DNA of 64,000 nt, taken from the NCBI GenBank assembly GCA_016801885.1, contig JAFBJY010000132.1, positions 1 through 64,000 on the forward strand, read 5' to 3'. The notes under the pieces were generated by a model. That model searched no databases and was not told the DNA's origin. It was given only the letters and a program-made list of their open reading frames with translations. The position numbers and the translations under genes are program-made. Position 1 is the stretch's first letter. Each line of letters begins with the position of its first letter. The DNA is from Toxotes chatareus (taxonomy: Eukaryota; Chordata; Actinopteri; Toxotidae). Below are positions 34,215 to 46,384 of the stretch, in pieces.

Positions 34215-34375
34215 AAAAAAAAAAACTGTCGTTTTTACAGGAAAACGCTGGCAGCTGTGGTTACCAGAGTATTCCTGTAAAAAATACAGCAGCACCGTAG
34301 ATAACTTTACAGACGAAATATACAGATGAAATTACATCTGAAATACATTAAAAAACTGTTGAGTCTACAGAAAAT
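34204..34375. repeat. Interspersed repeat starting CTACACTGTAAAAAA
   Basis: The sequence TACACTGTAAAAAAAAAAACTGTCGTTTTTACAGG and the following CTGTAAAAAATACAG-type strings match in type the common teleost 'actgtaaaaa' non-autonomous repeat. It marks the point where piggyBac coding identity ends. Confidence 0.5.
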
Positions 34376-35263
34376 ATGTGTTAATTCCACATAGCACCCC
34401 CCTCCCTTCCCGCCACAGGACCCACGTGACCCCTCCCCTAGTATGACATCACACACACTCCCTTCCCTCAGCAAAACAAGATGGTGTCAAATAAATAGAA
34501 ATAAATAAGTATGCTTTATGGAAACATGGAATATTTCATGGGAACATGGGATGCTTTATGCAAACATGATGTGCTTTATGCAAACATGATCTGTAGATGC
34601 TCCTGTGTGCCACGGTCCTCCTCCTCCCCTTTGCAGAATATTTGATGGCTCGCATCTGCAGAAAATAACACAAACACACAGAGTTTCAGGTCAGGAGGTC
34701 CGCCATGGTATGGGAAAAATGCTTTTACCTCTACTTTGTGTCTCTAAAATACTTATTTACAACATGGGTCTGTTGTCTTTCCTCTATTTTAAGTTGTCAT
34801 TAAGCATCAGAAATGTGAGAAAATGACTCCCTTCTCCTCCACTTCCCAAATCCCACTTCCACCTGAAGAAACAAACACAAACATTCACAGAGTTTCACAC
34901 AAACATTCACAGAGTTTCAGGTCAAAAGGTCCTCTAAGGTATGGAAAAAAAAAAACGGTGTTACCTTCACTTTGTGTCTCTAAAATACTTATTTACAACA
35001 GGGGTCTGTTGTATTTCCTCTACTTTATGTCTCTAAAATGCGTATTGACAACGGATCTGTTGTTTTTCAGGCGCATCACAAAAAAAAAAAAAAAGAAAGA
35101 AAAACGAAAGGTATAAAATGTGTAGGTGAGAAAATAACACCAGTACGTAGGGATCAGACTGCGCCCGGCAAGATGAGTCATGGTATGAATACGAATTTAT
35201 CTGCTCGATCCTGTCACTTTTAAAAACTACAGATAACTAAATATAACATTTTATTTATCTTAG
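34376..35263. repeat. Degenerate tandem duplication, three partial copies
   Basis: The block 'TTTGTGTCTCTAAAATACTTATTTACAAC...GGTCTGTTGT.TTTCCTCTA' occurs at about 34735-34795, 34970-35025 and, shorter, 35027-35070. It is preceded in two copies by ACAGAGTTTCAGGTCA. The units are 50-230 bp apart and diverged. They lie upstream of the multi-exon gene and may be duplicated untranslated exons or promoter DNA. Confidence 0.7.
34396..34461 (+). repeat. Left copy of a 63-66 bp inverted repeat
   Basis: From ACCCCCCTCC through CGCCACAGGACCCACGTGAC and CCCTCCCCTAGTATGACATCACACACA to ACTCC. It is the reverse complement of 46187-46249 with only a few differences. It contains CACGTG (E-box) and TGACATCA (a CRE-like site; TGACGTCA in the right copy). 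Confidence 0.85.
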
Positions 35264-36454
35264 AGATTACCGTTTATGCGAAATACACTCTCCTCCGCCT
35301 GGAAACTTGTTTTCCGGTAAGTCTCCATGAGAGCAGCTATACATTTAAACGATTAATTTTGAAATCATTTAACGAAGGTTTCCCTTGTTAAAAGTGACTT
35401 CAGAGGAGCTGGAGGACCTCCACTTTACGCAGTCAGACTACGGTAAGAAACAATGAGCGATTGGTAGCCGCAATAAAGAGCCGTGAGCGGGTCACTGATG
35501 ACAAAATACTTACAGATTTAATAGACCGCGCTGAGCGGTGTTTGGGACATCTGACACATCTGCGAAGTGTGCGGAGGAGACAGCGGGACGAGGATTTTGT
35601 GCCGACCGTCCGTCCGTCTAGAAACCGCCTGAGACGTCGCACCCGTGTTAAGCGTCAACATCAGCCCGATCTCGGTTCGGACCCGGCCTCCGAAAACATC
35701 CTGCCAGAAGTTCCGGAAAGAGAGTCCGAAGATGCTCCTGCTGTAACGGGTAAGTCTTTATTTTAATTTTTCAAAGTCTGAAAGAAAACGCCGCTGTCGG
35801 TTCGCCTCCTCTTTTCTGCCGCTCAAAATTTGAAATGAAAGCCGATAGGAAGTGAGGTCGAGCGAGCGAGGGGGCGTACCCGTCAGAATCTTCCGGTGAT
35901 GTTTTTAGAGAACAGCGCCGCCCTAGACGTCGGCGGAGTACTGTGTAACTTAATGACAATACGTTTAAAGAGTAACTTCCTCCTATACATTTTAAAAAGT
36001 AAATGAATTGAAATAATGATTCAATTATTGTGTGTCTACAGAATTTCAACCTGCCCCTCTGGAGGATTTACCTCCTGAAAACATCCAACCAGTGAGAGAA
36101 ATAACGGGTAAGTTTTAACGAAAATAAAGACGGTAGATTTAAAAAATTTGAACCAAGAGGAGTCTTTTATCATTAAAAATAATATGATGATTCGTGCGTC
36201 TGTCTACAGAGCCTCAACCTGCCAAAGAGCAACCTGCTGCTGATACATCAGACAAACAGTTGAAGATCTGGGAGCCCGTGCAATTTAGAGGAAGATTTCA
36301 GCCTCACGGCTCCGGTTCCGGTTCTGGTTCCCGTCCCCGCTTCCAGCATTCACGACGCCGGAGGAGGGTACGCAGGGATCATAGAGCGCCTCCCACTGTG
36401 GTGAATATCAATATCAATAGCGGTGTATTCCACTTCCACTCTGGTTTTTTTTAA
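35264..36454 (+). CDS. Multi-exon arginine-rich gene of unknown function, polymerase neighbour
   Basis: Exon-like units with matching phase-1 junctions: 35404-35442 (EELEDLHFTQSDY, donor CG|GTAAG), 35461-35749 (basic, RVTDDKILTDLIDRAERCL then RRRQRDEDFVPTVRPSRNRLRRR, donor GG|GTAAG), 36042-36107 (66 bp, EFQPAPLEDLPPENIQPV, donor GG|GTAAG) and 36210-36454 (EPQPAKEQPAADTS, then SGSGSGSRPRFQHSRRRRRVRR, ending FHFHSGFF before TAA). An earlier exon 35264-35316 ends in CG|GTAAGT. The 36042 and 36210 exons both start with an E-x-Q-P-A unit after CTACAG, indicating exon duplication. The joint between 35442 and 35461 is too short for an intron, so that part is damaged. I do not recognise the protein. 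It lies just upstream of, and on the same strand as, the DNA polymerase. Confidence 0.45.
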
Positions 36455-36462
36455 AAATAGAA

Positions 36463-36624
36463 ATGGATAAAGAGTTCATAGCAGTTCCTGTAGAGTTAGA
36501 AGAAATTGTAGAAGAACTGAATAACCTTCCACCTGTTGCTGAAATAAATGTTACAAATTCTGGTGCAGAGAATTATTTTCAGCCCTTAGAAAATGCTCTC
36601 CAGCATCTTGTGCTTTTGTCATGA
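36463..36624 (+). CDS. 53-codon acidic ORF upstream of the polymerase
   Basis: ATG 36463 to TGA 36622-36624 encodes an acidic peptide starting MDKEFIAVPVELEEIVEEL. Its last third, YFQPLENALQ, is repeated 71 bp downstream (36569-36596 against 36640-36667, identical 28-bp string). The frame may be the truncated 5' end of a longer reading frame that continues into the serine- and arginine-rich DNA before the polymerase. No family is recognised. Confidence 0.35.
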   Translation: MDKEFIAVPVELEEIVEELNNLPPVAEINVTNSGAENYFQPLENALQHLVLLS

Positions 36625-36859
36625 CAGCAAACCCAGAACATTATTTTCAGCCCTTAGAAAATGCTCTTCAAAGCCTCACCTCCCTAGCTCACCCATCTTT
36701 GAGGATGCCCGAGCAGCGTCGCGGTACCCTCATCACCAGAGACAGACCCTGTTCCAGAGCATCGAGGCGGAAATTTTAGAATCTCCTCCTCCTCCTCCCT
36801 CCGACCACTTCCAGAACGACGACCCATGACCGCTTTAACAACGTGGAAATAAGGCGTAC

Positions 36860-39800
36860 TTTGCCGTTCCTCCGAAAACGCACCCGATCTCGCTCAATTT
36901 TACATAGATGTTATGAGCATCCTCCGAGATTTGGCGGAGGAGGCAAAATCAAACACTAGACGAAATGATGTGATCCAGTTAGAGCTGAGAGGAGAAAGCG
37001 TGCATCAACACGTCTCGGTGACCGTTGGCGAAAACGGGATGCCATCCTTCCCGCCTTTGAGGGTCTGCTAGAAAGGTTAGTACAGTCCAACGCAGATATC
37101 GCCTCAGGCGATAACCTGGAATTAATCGTCCAGGTGGTGAGAAATCCCAACGGCGGTGTCAAAAGAAAACTGCACAAAACTTTAGAGTGCGAAATCATTC
37201 AAAAGAAGAAACGCCATCTGTGCGTGGTAAACAATAACGATGATTGTCTCTGCTTCGCCATCTGCCTAGCTCACCTCACAAACCCCGGGGTCGGCGTCAA
37301 CGAGGTTGTAGAACGAGGGAGAGAGTTGCAGCGTCTAGCCGGTCTGAGTGAGCAGACGCCCGTGACCTTTAGCGAAGTAGGTAAATTTGAAAATATTCTC
37401 AGACGTAAAATTGTGGTCTTTCACAAAACTGCAGACGAGCGTCCTCTCTCTCATTTTGAGACCGCTTTTTCTGATCGTTCAAATCCTCTATTTCTGCTTT
37501 TGTTGCAAAATCATTACTACGGTATACAAAATCTGAAAGGTTTTCTGGGTGCTAGGTACATTTGTCAGTATTGTTACAAGACCTTTGAAAACTCACACAC
37601 ACTGCCGTTGCCCGGCTACTGCCCGTCTGCTGTGACCTCTGTCCAGTGGGAGAGGATCTCAGCCGCGTGATACTGCCAGGACTGCGGCAGGATGTGTTTA
37701 TACGCCTTTGTGCTTTTCCAGACACAAAGAGCCTCGGCAGAGGGGTGAAAAGGGCATCAGTACTTGCGGTATGATTAAAAGATGCAGGGATTGTAGAAAT
37801 CTGTACACCGTCAGTAAAACAGCAAAGTCTCACACCTGTCCTCTGAAGGCGTGTCACATCTGCGGGGAAAAAGTAGCCCTCGACAGTCTGAGCACGGAGC
37901 AGCACCGATGCTACATCCAGCCTCTCCGGCGGTGACGGAGCACGGTGAAAAATTGATTTTTACGATTTTGAAACGTTAAATCGACAGGGAAGGGGTGCAC
38001 GTCCCTTACTTGGTGTGCACCAAAACATGGAAGGGTGAAGAGTGGGGCTCTTACGGTTTAGACTGCGTCAGAGACTTTCTCCTGCGTTTCAGGAGACCTC
38101 TTTACCAGGGAGCCACGTTTATAGCCCACAACGCTCGAGGTTTTGACAGCTACCTGATCCTCAACTGCATGATAGAACTGGGTTACAAACCTTCTCACCT
38201 CATCATGCACGGCAGTAAAGTTCTGAGTTTCACAGATCCTGATTTCCGGTTAAAATTCATCGACTCGTTATGTTTTCTCACCATGCCTTTAAACGCTATG
38301 CCCAAAGCCTTGGGTTTTAGCGATCAGAGCAAGGGCTACTTCCCTCACAGGTTCAGCTCAAAGAAGCGTTTAAGATCGTCGGACCCTACCCCCGCGCCTA
38401 GCGATTACGGTGTAGAATGCATGACATCTCATCAGCGAGCAGAGTTTCAGCGCTGGTACGAAACAGCTTCTCAGGGTATCTTTCACTTTGAAAAGGAAGC
38501 TCTGTACTATTGTAAAAATGGCGTCCGCATTCTCTTAGAGGGATGCGCCAGATTCAGAAATCAGTTTCTCCGCGACACAGGAGTGGACCCTTTCAGCTGC
38601 GTGACTATTGCCTCAGCCTGCATGAAAGTGTTTCTCACCAATTTCCTGCCCCTCAATCCTTGGCCATACCTTCGCCCGACAACTACAGGCGTCAGTGCAA
38701 AAGCTATTCAAACGCCTCCATCCAGTGGTTAGAGTGGGTGGCGCACAGAAAACAAGTTTATTCGCACGCTCTGAACGAGGGAGAAAAACAAATAGGGCCT
38801 TACTTTGTGGACGGTTATGCGAAATCGAAGGTGTAAAGTGCGCGCGTGGGAATTTCTGGGGTGCTTTTATCACGGTTGTCCCGCCTGTTTTCAGCCCTGC
38901 GAGGCGTGTCCTTTGACAGGAACCCCTATGAGGCGCTGCACGAAGCTACCTGTGAGAAATTACAAAGACTGGAAAAGCGTTTACGGAGTCCGCACGATCG
39001 TCATGAGAGAACACGAATGGTCAGAGATGACACGCTCTCACTCCGGAGTGATGGCCTTTCTCAAAGCGCTTTCGAGCCCCAAACCTCTCTCCCTCGCCAA
39101 GCTCTCTCACGGAGGCAGGACCTGCGCCGTGAGGTTGAGATACACGGCGTGCCTCTGACGAAACCGTGCAGTACGTGGACGTGACGTCTCTGTACCCCTA
39201 CGTCAATTGTAGCTTTGCGTACCCGCTAGGCCACCCGACCGTCGTATACAAAGACTTTGATGACCCACGAAACTACTACGGGCTCATCAGCGCCGCCGCT
39301 CTACCCTCCTCGTGGGCTCTTTTTTCCTGTACTGCCTTACAAAACCTCTCGAGGCAAATTGGTGTTCACCCTCTGCCGTACGTGTGCTGAAACAAACAAT
39401 CAGACATCCTCATGCAAACACGACGATGAGGCTAGAGCGTTGACGGGGGTGTGGGTCACCGTCGAATTCAACAAAGCTCTGGATCGCGGTTACAGAGTCG
39501 GAGAGATTAACGAAGTGTGGCACTTTGACGGACTTAGCGATTCCATCTTTGTCGACTACATACACACCTTTCTGAAAGGAAAGCAGGAGGCTTCGGGGTA
39601 CCCCCCAGAGGCGTGTGATGAGGAAAGCAGGCAAAAGTACATCAGAGACTATCGGCTCCATCAAGGCGTCCAATTAGACGCAGACAAAATTGAAACCAAC
39701 CCAGCCAGGAGACAGGTGTCTAAGCTCTGCCTCAACAGCTTCTGGGGCAAGTTTGCGCAGAGAAGTAATATGACTAGAACCGAGCTGATCAGCGAGCCGC

Positions 39801-39880
39801 ACCAGTTTTTCCGCTTGATGTTTTCAGGCCAGCATCGAGTCAAGTACTTTTCCTTCCTCAGCGACAAAACACAGGACTGG
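36860..39880 (+). pseudogene. Family-B DNA polymerase, protein-primed type (Polinton/virus-like), truncated
   Basis: Pieces lie in all three plus-strand frames. N-terminal block VIQLELRGESVHQHVSV is near 36972-37022, followed by LVVQ-type and CVVNNNDDCLCFAICLAHL (37225-37280). A Cys/His region CRDCRNLY, CPLKACHICGEK is at about 37783-37870. Exonuclease motif I FYDFET is near 37960. Motif II is FIAHNARGFDSYL (38119-38157). Motif III reads YYCKNGVRIL near 38507, with Gly where the catalytic Asp of Y-x3-D is expected. The palm has motif A YVDVTSLYPYVN (about 39172-39207) and motif B KLCLNSFWGKFAQR (about 39722-39763). Motif C (DTDS) is absent because recognisable sequence stops at about 39870. 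At least six frameshifts separate the pieces. Domain layout matches polymerases of Polinton/Maverick elements and related animal DNA viruses and virus-like elements. The lineage cannot be fixed here. Confidence 0.8.
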
Positions 39881-42800
39881 GGGGATAAACAGGTCTAAAG
39901 CAGGGTGGGGAGTCCCAGAAGAGGAAGCTCAGGATAAGAGTCGAAGTGTGAAGAGACGTCGTCGGAAAGAGCTAGGGAGACTCAGGGAGAGTGAGTATCA
40001 AAACCAAATTAGGAAGGTATGGGATGAGCGAGACAAGGGTATTTGAGGCGTGCTCTGAGGAGATGGGACTGCTGACGGGCTGACTCAGTGATCTTCTGGG
40101 ACTGGAATCCATGACGGAACGGGAATCCATGTACCTGGGAGGGGAGAAACAGGAACGCAGGGAGGGGAAACGGAACAGCAAGGGGGGTACGGAGGGACGG
40201 GAAAAGGAAAATCCAAGAGGAGTGTGCAGAGAGTCCCGAGAGGACGGGGAGATCAGGAGAACAGGCTTGGATGAGCATTGCATGGGTTAAAGGAGTCCAA
40301 TGGTTGACGAAGGGCCTGACTGGGAAAGTATCTAGGAAGCTGAGGATTACTGGACGGCGCAACTCCTGCCGTGGCACATCGTGAGCAATCGGGGGGTAAG
40401 CGAATGGATAAGGACTTGAGGCAAGAAGTTAGGAGAGATGGGCTGGTGTGCCGAGGAGTAGAACCAGACAGTAGCAGGAAGAGGCTAGTGAAGCAGGAAT
40501 TGTATCCTGGAGAGGTCAGGCAATTTAGTGGAGCAAGCGCAACATTTAAGTAGGGACTGAATAATCTGTAGGAGCCTGTTAATCGAGGCAGAGCTGGGGC
40601 CAGATGCCAGGAGGATAGCTGGTGGAGCCTGGACGCAAACCACTGGCACTTGAGGCATCCGGCACCAGTCAGGCCCGGGCGAGCTCGGTGGTCAGGGGTG
40701 GAGGAGGTGGCGGTGAAGCATGCAAGTGGGTGGTTCGTGCAAGGCGAGCCAGAGGAAACTGATAGAGGGAGATAGTGGACCAAGGCGATGATGTGGCGCC
40801 TCGAAACAAGTATAGGTAAGAAGACCCAGGCTTTCCTTTGAACGAATTCTATTAAGTCAATCGTGCTTGAGTGTCGCATGATGCTTTGAAACAGCTAACG
40901 ACAGGTAGGCTGTTATCCTTGGGGACTACCAGTGAAGCGTCATAGTGGTGAGTGGCACGGGAGCTGTGATGAGAGTAGCTACCAAGCGTCAGCCAGCTCA
41001 CGCTGGAGGGTCAGGCAGGGCATAGTGGGCTAGAAGCTACAAATCTTAGAAGTCTTGAAGAAGGAGTCCAATGCCTTATGTTCGGTGGCAGGGGAATTTA
41101 GCTGACTGAACCTGAGAACTGCTGAGACCGGTTAGCGGTGGCGGGCAGACCGTAGATGAACTCAACTAACCAGGTCAGAGCCTAATCTTTCACTTAATCC
41201 CTGGTTGCAGGTGGATGAAGGGCTTTGGAAAGGTCGATTGAGTGAATGCGGTGTGAACGTCCGCGTTAGAGAGTTAGTGCATAACCTGACCAGGCGTGAC
41301 CCAGCTGCAATTAAATTAAGTCGCAATATGGTAATTATGTCATCGCATCTTAGGCAGGTAGTAAGCAATTTGCCTGGCATTCTGTAACGTAATATATGCT
41401 TCACCTAGGTGAATCAGGTAGGGTTACCGGGGTTGACTAAGCAGGGAGCGGAAAGGTATGTTGCAGTCTCGCAGGCATGAAAGGTGGCGGAGCTTTGTCC
41501 GGTTGAGGGATTGAAGGGACATGTCCTTGGCGTCATCTCTGAGCTAGCGTCCTGGATGGACGGAAGGCTAGGGGGGAGAGTGCCAGTCATTGAGTCGGGC
41601 ACCTCAGCCCTGGGTGTATAACAAGAGCTGGATCTGAAGTTCAGCGTGTTGAATGATTCCCTGGGAGCAGGTCAGAGTCGTTGCTAGGCATCTGCTTCCG
41701 AAAATCGAGAGCGCCGAGAAGTGAAGGCTCGGTTAAAGGCAATACCAGTTCAGATTTGGGCGGACAAAGCGATTATGGGTGTAAGAAAGATGTTCATAAG
41801 ATCCTAGAAGTCCGAGTACCGTTCAAGCGTTAGGATGACCTTCAGCATAGAGCCTGATCATGCAACGTTCACGTTTCTGAAAAGCGACAATGCGTAGAGC
41901 GGGAGGTCCGTGGAGAGTCTAGTTGGTCTCTGAGATTGGAGGGGATGGTGTCAGACCCTTTACAGGCTGTGGACATGATGATCATTGGGTTGACCTGCCA
42001 GTCAGTCTTCAGCGAGCTCTACGCGTGATCGCTGGCCTGAGTGATGCGTGAGTTATCATTTGTGGCAGTTAGGTGACGGGCATAACCCTCCCGGCATGCA
42101 TTAAGTCGAGGGAGGTTAGCGTATAGGTGGAACGGGATGGAGCGTTATAGTGTGGTGCACGTTTTCGGGGATAATATTCACAGATGCGTTCTAAGTGATG
42201 TCACTGTGGCAGGGTCTTTCTTCTAATTTCCCACAAGAAATTCGTTATACTATATAATTTCATTCTTAGCAGAGGCCCATAGCTGCAGGATTGCGGAACC
42301 AGCTGATATTAAATCATTAAGGTCCAGCTGGTGCAGACATTAAATCCGAAAAGTAGGAGAAACTGTGAACCTCCCCAGAGTGGTGATTCGGTGGGCAAAG
42401 CCGCCATGGAGGTACTTTCTCCTTAAATAGACAAAAATCCATGTCAGGACGTTAGGGTCTGGAAGTCTGAGCTGGAGCAGATTGAAGGTCTGGCACGATT
42501 AGTCGCGAGGATTCCAAGCAGCCGTAGCAGATTAGCCAGAACAGGATTATCATACAGGACCACCGGTTGCAATCTCAGGCGCATGGCTCGGAATGCTGCA
42601 AGTCGGCGCTGAGTGGCATTTTTCTAGTGCTATATTTTTGCAGTGACCTGAGCGATGAGTGTAAGGGCAATAAACGCGCCAGGATGCTTTGAGTACAGGA
42701 CACGGAGAAACGTACCGATCTAAAGCGGGATATAGCGATGTTTCGGCTGAATCAAGGGAGACGACTGCAGTCCGAAGTGGGGTGTACGGGAGAGGCAAAA

Positions 42801-45800
42801 GTACTTAACCAATTGGAGAAGACTTGCAACGGACTTCAAGAAAATTTGAGGATCGGAGGAGTGCGATGCCCGACTGCTAATGGCACGAAGTCTACACAAG
42901 TTCGAAAATGAAAGGTATCGAATGCGTCCATATGGACATTCTTTCAGACAGCCCCGCATTAACAGATCTCAATCGGCTTAATACTATCATAATAAGTACG
43001 CGACATTACATGACGCCGAGTAATTCTAATATAACAAACATTGATCAGGTGGAACTAGCAATGGCGATGGTAGTCGTTGAGTCAAGTATACACTTCCCAA
43101 CCATCGTATTAGATGTGTCCCGTAAAGTTCACAAGATTTGAAGCATCTGGCTTCGGCAGTTTTCCTAAGTCACTTGTGAGAATTGGATCGCAGCTTATGT
43201 GAGATCCAGCAAGCGAGATCGCTGTAGTCCATCTCTTCAGCCCTAAGACATTAAATTGCCTAAAGAGGCCTACAGTATAAAGATTAGATAAGATACACAG
43301 ACTGTTCTGAAACAATACGGAATCGCGGTCTCTGTAATTCTAGTAAGATACAAAAGGTTAAGAAGAAGTCAAGGACATGACAAACATGATATAAATATTA
43401 ATCAAACATAGGAAAACAAAGTCTGAGCATTTACACAATACTCGATCAGTAAGGCATTCGCTAGATACCTTACTGGTAAGTCAAATGGCGTTACGAGATA
43501 CGATCCAGCGTATACTTATCCAAAACTTAGGCCACGCTTAGCATACGCAGATCAACGGTGCACTATCCAAAAGCATAGATACCACACTACATACCACTTA
43601 TAAACTTTGACCGTAGTGCCTGAAGTTGATTCAAGTTTATACTACGTATTTAATATCATGCAAGGATACACTTAAGACATAAGACTCTATGTCATTCATA
43701 AAAAGCGCTCTGAGCTTGGCAAGCGGCATGAACACATAGCTTGCTCACTCAAGGATCTGTTATTAGTCAGCTCGTAATCTCATCTCAATAATTAAGTCAA
43801 TTAAATTATTAACGTTCAATGTCAAGTTACATTGTGAACATGGGGAAAACAGAAACTGAAATCTTACATTTCTACGAATCAAAAGCAGTACATAGGAAGA
43901 CTAGTTGTATCTTAGATCCTGAGATTGATGGCAATAGGATTTTAAATCAAATAACGGGTCAAAATTGCTTACGATCATAAATTCAAAAAGTAAGTTCATA
44001 CTTAGCAACTAATACTAATATCACATATTAACTCATAGATTCTACTTCACGCTTAATTAGCACAATGTCACAGTAAACTATTACCATATTAAATGCATCA
44101 TAATGGATTAAAACTAGATTGTAATGATCAAATGATCTTTAAGATAAACTGTCTTGTGATGGACCTACGAAAGTATAGCTAAATAACAGCTAAAGTACAG
44201 ACAGCTAAAAAATTCAAGATAAAATATAACAGACACTTATAAAACAGCTTAGTTCAAGTGATACCTTTTGAAAGTACGAGATAACTGCTCTTAATTCTTA
44301 AACATTCAATTTAAAGTATTAACAATGATCTTACTTTAATACCATTAATTATACAAAACTACACTAATCTTTAAAAATGAATATATACTTTTTATTAAGC
44401 CACTCACATGATAGCTTATTCGAGCACGTTATTAAAACTTAAAAAATGTTACCCTGATTACATGAATTTTATAAAAATCAAATGCATATCTTACAAATGT
44501 ATATCTGTATAATCAAGAATTGATCAATTATAAATTGTACACAGTTTGATTATCTAAAGTTGCTGAGGCCAAATCAAACTAATTTTAAAATAACAAACTG
44601 ATCAAGGTTAAAATTTCTGTTGAAGCTGTTTATGAGTACGTTTAGCTTTCACATTTTTTCACAATTAACAGTACATTCTTTTATAAATTACTTTTATCTT
44701 AATTGAAGTATAATATGGATAATTTAATTAACTACAGATTAACTTAAAGTTCTGAATTCAACTAAATTCTAAGAGCAATTCATTTCACTTAGCTATTTGC
44801 AGAATTCACATTAAACTAAGACATTCACCTATAGTGAATAGAAACATCACATACAAATGATAGGTTATAAAATGACTAAAGTATCTTATAAAACAGGTGG
44901 AGGCAAATTTACGATAACAGTAAATATCATAAACTTTTAGAAAGCTGACAAACAGTTCTGAAATGCGATAAATTAACACATTGCAGATTTCTATCAAAGA
45001 TTAGAATTCAAATAATAGATCAATAACTGGTATATGCAACATGATAATTTGTCAAAATCTGTTCAAGTCAACACTTTCTATCCCCAAGCTTCAACCTCTT
45101 TTCAGTTGCGTTTTAGTTAATCACTACAAGATTTTAATGTTAATAATGACTGCATACTTTTATCAACACTGAATAACTTTCATATACTAAATAGCAAGAT
45201 ATAACATAACTTCTGCTATGCGAATAACTTGCGCTTACTATTCCAAAGCATAAAAGACGGACAGCACAGAAAAGCTTTGTAATCTCAAGCATACTGGTTA
45301 AGAAACAGCTTAGTTAAAAGTCAAATATGTAATGAAACACTCTACCTGTAAACAAACGCGACTTTGTACACGTAAAGCATGCTTAATTAAAATTAACCCT
45401 GGTACACTATATTTTACATAGACAACAAGCTTTGTTCAAAACATATCTACTTAAAGGGATGCTAGAGTCATATGGATATACTACATGGTTCAGTCAAAAA
45501 TTTGAGATTAATAGTACCAAATCAGTAGACTAATGATTTCCAATCTTAGGGTATCTAATCAGGGTGATATGCTGAATGTACTAAAGCCTCATTAAAAACA
45601 GTAAGTATTTTAGATTAGCTTACAATAAAGGCTTAAACCACAAGTACAAATTATCGTATTTAGACTATCCTAAGTTTGTTAACGCGTTATAAAAGTTGCT
45701 ACTTGTTTGTCTCAATGTACCCAAGTAAGAAAAGAATTAATCAGAAACACATGGAATTAAAATCATTAAAGTAACTACTGACAAATTCTGCGTTAATATC

Positions 45801-46110
45801 TATCTGTCGGTCTTGGGAATGTGAAATCAGCAGGGATTTACATGATGTTCCGAAAAGTTTTACAAGTCAAAGTAACGATATCTCAATTTAGCCTGAAAGA
45901 CAGTGATTGCCCTTTGTCACTACTCGACAAGTTAAAATCTTATGTCAAGAGTATTCAGTAGAGATGACTTCTAAAATTCCAAAGGATTCGCACTACTAAT
46001 GTAATCTACCGTGTGAAAATTCTGGTGCAGCTGAATAAATATTCAGATTTGTTCACTGGAAATCATAAAATTTAAACAACTCGAGTTAACAGGTTCAGAC
46101 TCGTTTCCCA
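39881..46110. other. 6.2 kb featureless block with compositional drift (possible artefact or foreign filler)
   Basis: No coding frame, LTR, LINE tail, microsatellite or homopolymer above about six bases is visible. Base composition moves from G/purine-rich (about 39.9-42.9 kb) to strongly A/T-rich (about 43.3-46.0 kb). CpG occurs roughly as often as base composition predicts, unlike the CpG-poor flanks. The block starts in the middle of the polymerase palm domain. The longest frame (40253-40879 minus) exists because G-rich plus-strand DNA lacks stop codons in reverse. I cannot assign any function. Confidence 0.5.
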
Positions 46111-46186
46111 ATGTGAAAATAATCTTTTCTGAATTATATAAATCTGCTCGAAAGACTTGCGACAGTTTCATTGCTAAAGCAGCACT

Positions 46187-46249
46187 GGATGTGTGTGACG
46201 TCATACTAGGGGAGGGGTCACGTGGGTCCTGTGGCGGAAGGAGGGGGGT
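46187..46249 (-). repeat. Right copy of the 63-66 bp inverted repeat
   Basis: GGATGTGTGTGACGTCAT through CTAGGGGAGGGGTCACGTGGG to GGAGGGGGGT. Reverse complement of 34396-34461 apart from a few substitutions and short indels. It contains a consensus CRE (TGACGTCA) and an E-box (CACGTG). Together the copies bracket 11.8 kb. Confidence 0.85.
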
Positions 46250-46384
46250 CAACTGGCGGCGGTCAACTTGGGGGGTCGGGGGTCAAGTAAATTATCTTGA
46301 CAGAAGGGTACTCTATTCTCTCTACCATTTTCTGTATTTTACATGTAATAATTGCTTATTGTGCATCTATTTGATTCCTTGAGA

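Noticed and set aside
36860..39880. Assignment of the polymerase to a herpesvirus-type (Teratorn-like) element
   Set aside because: Motifs such as KLCLNSFWGKFAQR and DVTSLYPYVN, and the N-terminal block, fit the protein-primed polymerase group rather than herpesvirus polymerases; only the piggyBac association resembles Teratorn.
40253..40879. 208-codon minus-strand frame
   Set aside because: It mirrors a G-rich plus strand with few reverse-strand stops inside the featureless block; composition is Ser/Pro/Leu-rich without any domain.
45549..45560. GGGTATCTAATC, identical to a conserved stretch of mitochondrial 12S rRNA (reverse strand)
   Set aside because: Only 12 bases match and the flanks do not follow 12S rRNA, so a nuclear mitochondrial insertion is not supported.
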